A program made the position numbers and the translations under genes. A stretch of DNA of 8,377 nucleotides from an uncultured Shinella sp. (GTDB lineage: Bacteria; Pseudomonadota; Alphaproteobacteria; Rhizobiales; Rhizobiaceae), in contig CAMLOC010000119.1 in assembly GCA_946481465.1 (NCBI GenBank), forward strand, positions 1 through 8,377, read 5' to 3'. The notes beneath the pieces were generated by a model, which had not been told where the DNA came from, ran no database searches, and worked only from the letters and a program-made list of their open reading frames with translations. Shown piece after piece: positions 6,552 through 8,377 of the stretch; position 1 is the stretch's first letter, and each line of letters opens with the position of its first letter.

Positions 6552-6588
6552 CGGCCGGGCACGCCGCTTGCGCGGGTGCGCCCGGCCG
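6552..6588 (-). terminator. Strong hairpin between the sugar-binding-protein and epimerase genes
   Basis: CGGCCGGGC (6552-6560) and GCCCGGCCG (6580-6588) form a perfect 9-bp stem, with further partial pairing inside the 19-base loop. It begins 14 bases past the binding-protein stop. In the minus-strand transcript it is followed by ATCGCAATTTCCC, not a U-run. It is therefore better read as a leaky terminator or 3'-end stabiliser that raises binding-protein mRNA over epimerase mRNA. The role is inferred. Confidence 0.6.
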
Positions 6589-6602
6589 TCTGGGAGGAGC
6601 GT

Positions 6603-7541
6603 TTAGCGGGCTGCGGTCCAGCCCTTGTAGTCCTTGACGTTCTCAGCCGTGATGAGCTGCGGATCGAGCAGCACGACGGGCTCTGCCGGCTTGTTGCCCT
6701 TCAGCACTTCGACACCGAGCTGCAAGGCCTGCCCGGCCATGACATAGGGATCCTGCGAGGCCGAGGCCTTGATCATGGAATTGCCGCTGGCAAGCGACTT
6801 CTCGATATCGGGCGCACCATCGACGGCCGTGAAGAAGAACTCGCTGCGGTTCAGCTGCTTGGCCGCAAGTTCCGCGCCGATCGCGGTCGGATCGTTGATC
6901 GCGAAGACGGCGTCGATCTTGTCGAAGCGGGTAAGCAGGCCCTGCATCACGGCGAGGCCGCCGTCGCGCGAGCCCTGGCCGTTCTGGTCGTCCGAGAGGA
7001 TCTTGATGTCGGCATGCTTGCCGAGAGCGTCCTTGCAACCCTGCACGCGCTCGAGGATCGAAGAGGAGGCTGGGCCGTTGATGATGACGACGTCACCCTT
7101 GTTGCCGAGCTTTTCGGCAATGTAGTTGCAGGCCTCTTCGCCGGCCTTGACGTTGTTGGTCATGACGGTGACGTCGGCGCCGGGCGCGGAAACATCGAAG
7201 GCGGCGACCACGACGCCGGCGGCCTGCGCCTTCTTCACGGCCGGTGCGATGGCCTTGGCATCGACGGCGTTCAGCATGATGATGTCGACGCCGGCGGCGA
7301 TGAAGCTGTCGACCTGCGAGACCTGCTTGTTCAGGTCATAGTCTGCCGAGACGGAGATGACCTCGACATTCGGGTTGATTTCCTTGGCGCGGTCCTCGAT
7401 GCCCTTGATGGTGGCGACGAAGAACGGATTGCCGAGCAGGCCGACCGAGATGCCGATCTTGTTGAGGTCCTTGGCGGCGGCAGGCATGGCGATGGCGGCG
7501 GCGAGTGCGGTGCCGACGAAGAGCTTCGAGATAAGACGCAT
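6603..7541 (-). CDS. Ribose-type ABC transporter periplasmic sugar-binding protein (Peripla_BP_4 family)
   Basis: The 312-residue product is a periplasmic receptor for a carbohydrate ABC importer of the RbsB type. A Sec signal peptide covers residues 1-23, with a likely AAA-KD cleavage site. The mature start, KDLNKIGISVGLLGNPFF, matches the first strand and ligand loop of the family. Sugar-contact positions recognisable by comparison with RbsB are Asp116 (FDVS), Arg165 (LERVQG), Asn216 (INDPTAIGAE) and Asp241 (AVDGAP). The Arg that follows the first Asp in ribose-binding proteins (DRG) is Val here, so the ligand is probably not ribose itself. Cys138 and Cys169 could form a disulfide. The gene lies 68 bases downstream of the permease gene and upstream of a ketose 3-epimerase, pointing to a pentose, ketose or related polyol. 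The start is fixed by a strong Shine-Dalgarno at 7554-7547. Confidence 0.93.
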   Translation of the reverse strand: MRLISKLFVGTALAAAIAMPAAAKDLNKIGISVGLLGNPFFVATIKGIEDRAKEINPNVEVISVSADYDLNKQVSQVDSFIAAGVDIIMLNAVDAKAIAPAVKKAQAAGVVVAAFDVSAPGADVTVMTNNVKAGEEACNYIAEKLGNKGDVVIINGPASSSILERVQGCKDALGKHADIKILSDDQNGQGSRDGGLAVMQGLLTRFDKIDAVFAINDPTAIGAELAAKQLNRSEFFFTAVDGAPDIEKSLASGNSMIKASASQDPYVMAGQALQLGVEVLKGNKPAEPVVLLDPQLITAENVKDYKGWTAAR

Positions 7542-7546
7542 GTTTT

Positions 7547-7554
7547 CCTCCTTT
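7547..7554 (-). promoter_or_regulatory. Strong ribosome binding site of the sugar-binding-protein gene
   Basis: On the minus strand AAAGGAGG precedes the ATG by five bases (AAAAC). This is a near-perfect 16S match and suits the high expression expected of a periplasmic receptor. It also confirms the signal-peptide start. Confidence 0.85.
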
Positions 7555-7600
7555 GGTGACGCGTTTTGCGCCGTTGTCTCCGGTGACGACCGGTTCGTTC

Positions 7601-7621
7601 AGCCGGGCCTCATGTCCGGCT
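7601..7621 (-). other. Small hairpin spanning the permease stop codon
   Basis: AGCCGG (7601-7606) and CCGGCT (7616-7621) pair, with two more possible pairs inside including a G-U. The permease stop codon (7612-7610) lies in the loop. A separate 5-bp dyad, CCGGT/ACCGG, sits at 7580-7593 in the 68-base gap. Either could tune permease versus binding-protein expression, but both are short for GC-rich DNA and may be chance. Confidence 0.3.
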
Positions 7622-8377
7622 AAGCCCTTTCAGCCTGTACCGATCGAGGCCGACGGCGACGATGATGACGAGGCCCTTGATGATGTACTGCCAGATGTCC
7701 GAGACCCCCACGAGGATGAGGCCGTTGGAGAGCACGGCGATGATGAGCGCGCCGATCAGCGTGCCCCAGATGGAGCCGACGCCGCCGACGAACGAGGTGC
7801 CGCCGAGGATGACCGCCGCGATGGCGTCGAGCTCGTAGGCCTGGCCGAGCTGCAGGCCGTTTGCCGCATAGAGGCGGGCGGCCGACATGGCGCCGCCGAC
7901 GCCGGAAAGCAGACCCGACATCGAATAGACGAAGAGCAGCACCAGCGGCACCTTGATGCCGGTAAGGCGCGCGGCCTCGGAATTGCCGCCGACGGCATAG
8001 ATCCAGGTGCCGAGCACGGTGCGCTTGAGGATGAACCAGGAGAGGACGATCGTCCCGATCGCGATGATGGCGAGCCACGGAATGCCGAAGAGCGTGCCGT
8101 TGCCGATGAAGTCGAAGGGCAGGTCCGCGTTGAAGACGGTGGTGTCGTTGCCGAGCAGGCGCGCCACGCCGCGGATCGCGGTGAGCGAGCCGAGGGTCAC
8201 GATGAAGGGCGGCAGCTTCAGCCAGGCGATGATCGCGCCGTTGAGGAAGCCGCAGGCAAGGCCGGCAAGGATGGCGGCGGGAACGCCGAGCATGCCGAGA
8301 TCCGGCACCAGCGAGACGATCACCGCGATCATGGCCGAGGCGGCAAGGATCGAGCCGACCGACAGGTCGATGCCGCC
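7610..8377 (-). CDS. Ribose-type ABC transporter permease (RbsC-like), 5' end cut by the window edge
   Basis: This is the inner-membrane permease of the sugar importer; 255 codons plus stop are visible. The frame is open past the first internal ATG (8332) to the edge, and those codons read GGIDLSVGSILAAS, the conserved early motif of RbsC-type permeases. The true start therefore lies outside the window, with roughly 60-75 residues missing by comparison with the usual length of about 320-330. Family blocks include TLGSLTAIRGVARLL, GGNSEAARLTGIKV (the cytoplasmic loop that docks on the ATPase) and AAVILGGTSFVGGVGSIWGT, with several hydrophobic membrane segments between and a C-terminal hydrophobic helix before DRYRLKGLSRT. 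It is first of the three visible genes of the right-hand operon. The ATP-binding subunit, normally next to it, must be outside the window or elsewhere. Confidence 0.92.
   Translation of the reverse strand, partial: GGIDLSVGSILAASAMIAVIVSLVPDLGMLGVPAAILAGLACGFLNGAIIAWLKLPPFIVTLGSLTAIRGVARLLGNDTTVFNADLPFDFIGNGTLFGIPWLAIIAIGTIVLSWFILKRTVLGTWIYAVGGNSEAARLTGIKVPLVLLFVYSMSGLLSGVGGAMSAARLYAANGLQLGQAYELDAIAAVILGGTSFVGGVGSIWGTLIGALIIAVLSNGLILVGVSDIWQYIIKGLVIIVAVGLDRYRLKGLSRT

Noticed and set aside
6545..6637. Small plus-strand frame starting TTG behind AAAGGAGGG, antisense to the end of the sugar-binding-protein gene
   Set aside because: The Shine-Dalgarno match is striking, but the 30-residue product is low-complexity, runs through the intercistronic hairpin and has no visible promoter.
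6576..7559. Plus-strand open frame of 327 codons opposite the sugar-binding-protein gene
   Set aside because: It is a shadow of the minus-strand gene, which has a signal peptide, family motifs and a near-perfect Shine-Dalgarno.
1..8377. CRISPR arrays, insertion sequences, tRNA/rRNA genes, attachment sites
   Set aside because: I saw no repeated spacer-repeat units, transposase motifs, terminal repeats or tRNA-like folds; the window is almost wholly explained by six coding genes.

Overview
The window is GC-rich, densely coding DNA of alphaproteobacterial, probably Rhizobiales/Rhizobiaceae-like, character. This rests on codon usage, on the Bug-type and ribose-type periplasmic binding proteins, and on an epimerase that closely resembles, from memory, the Mesorhizobium L-ribulose 3-epimerase. 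Genus and replicon cannot be fixed from the sequence alone. It looks like an accessory catabolic region: two transport/metabolism operons converge with only 14 bases between them.

Left operon (+ strand, 1-5605). A short regulatory region holds a perfect 7+2+7 inverted repeat (97-112), an overlapping GTCAAC/GTTGAC repeat (88-107) and a plausible sigma-70 promoter (120-148). Three genes follow: a secreted Bug/TctC-type solute-binding protein (170-1243), a divergent aconitase-superfamily hydratase with an intact 4Fe-4S site (1308-3932), and a thiamine-diphosphate enzyme of the acetolactate synthase/benzoylformate decarboxylase fold (3929-5605) whose start overlaps the hydratase stop as ATGA. No Tct membrane subunits are in the window. 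A gene may start divergently at the extreme left edge (1-10, - strand).

Right operon (- strand, 8377-5620, transcribed right to left). It contains the 3'-terminal three quarters or so of a ribose-type ABC permease (7610-8377, cut by the window edge), its periplasmic sugar-binding protein (6603-7541), and a ketose 3-epimerase with all four metal ligands at canonical spacing (5620-6516). This is a rare-sugar uptake and epimerisation module; the ATPase is not in the window.

The most novel element is the left operon. The hydratase keeps the cluster cysteines (413, 479, 482) and most catalytic residues. It has Pro81 where citrate-type aconitases have a substrate-binding Gln, and Ile666 where AcnA/IRP1 proteins have an Arg. 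With an orphan carboxylate-binding protein and a co-translated ThDP enzyme, this suggests catabolism of a carboxylic acid other than citrate. That conclusion is inference. GC-rich hairpins follow both binding-protein genes.
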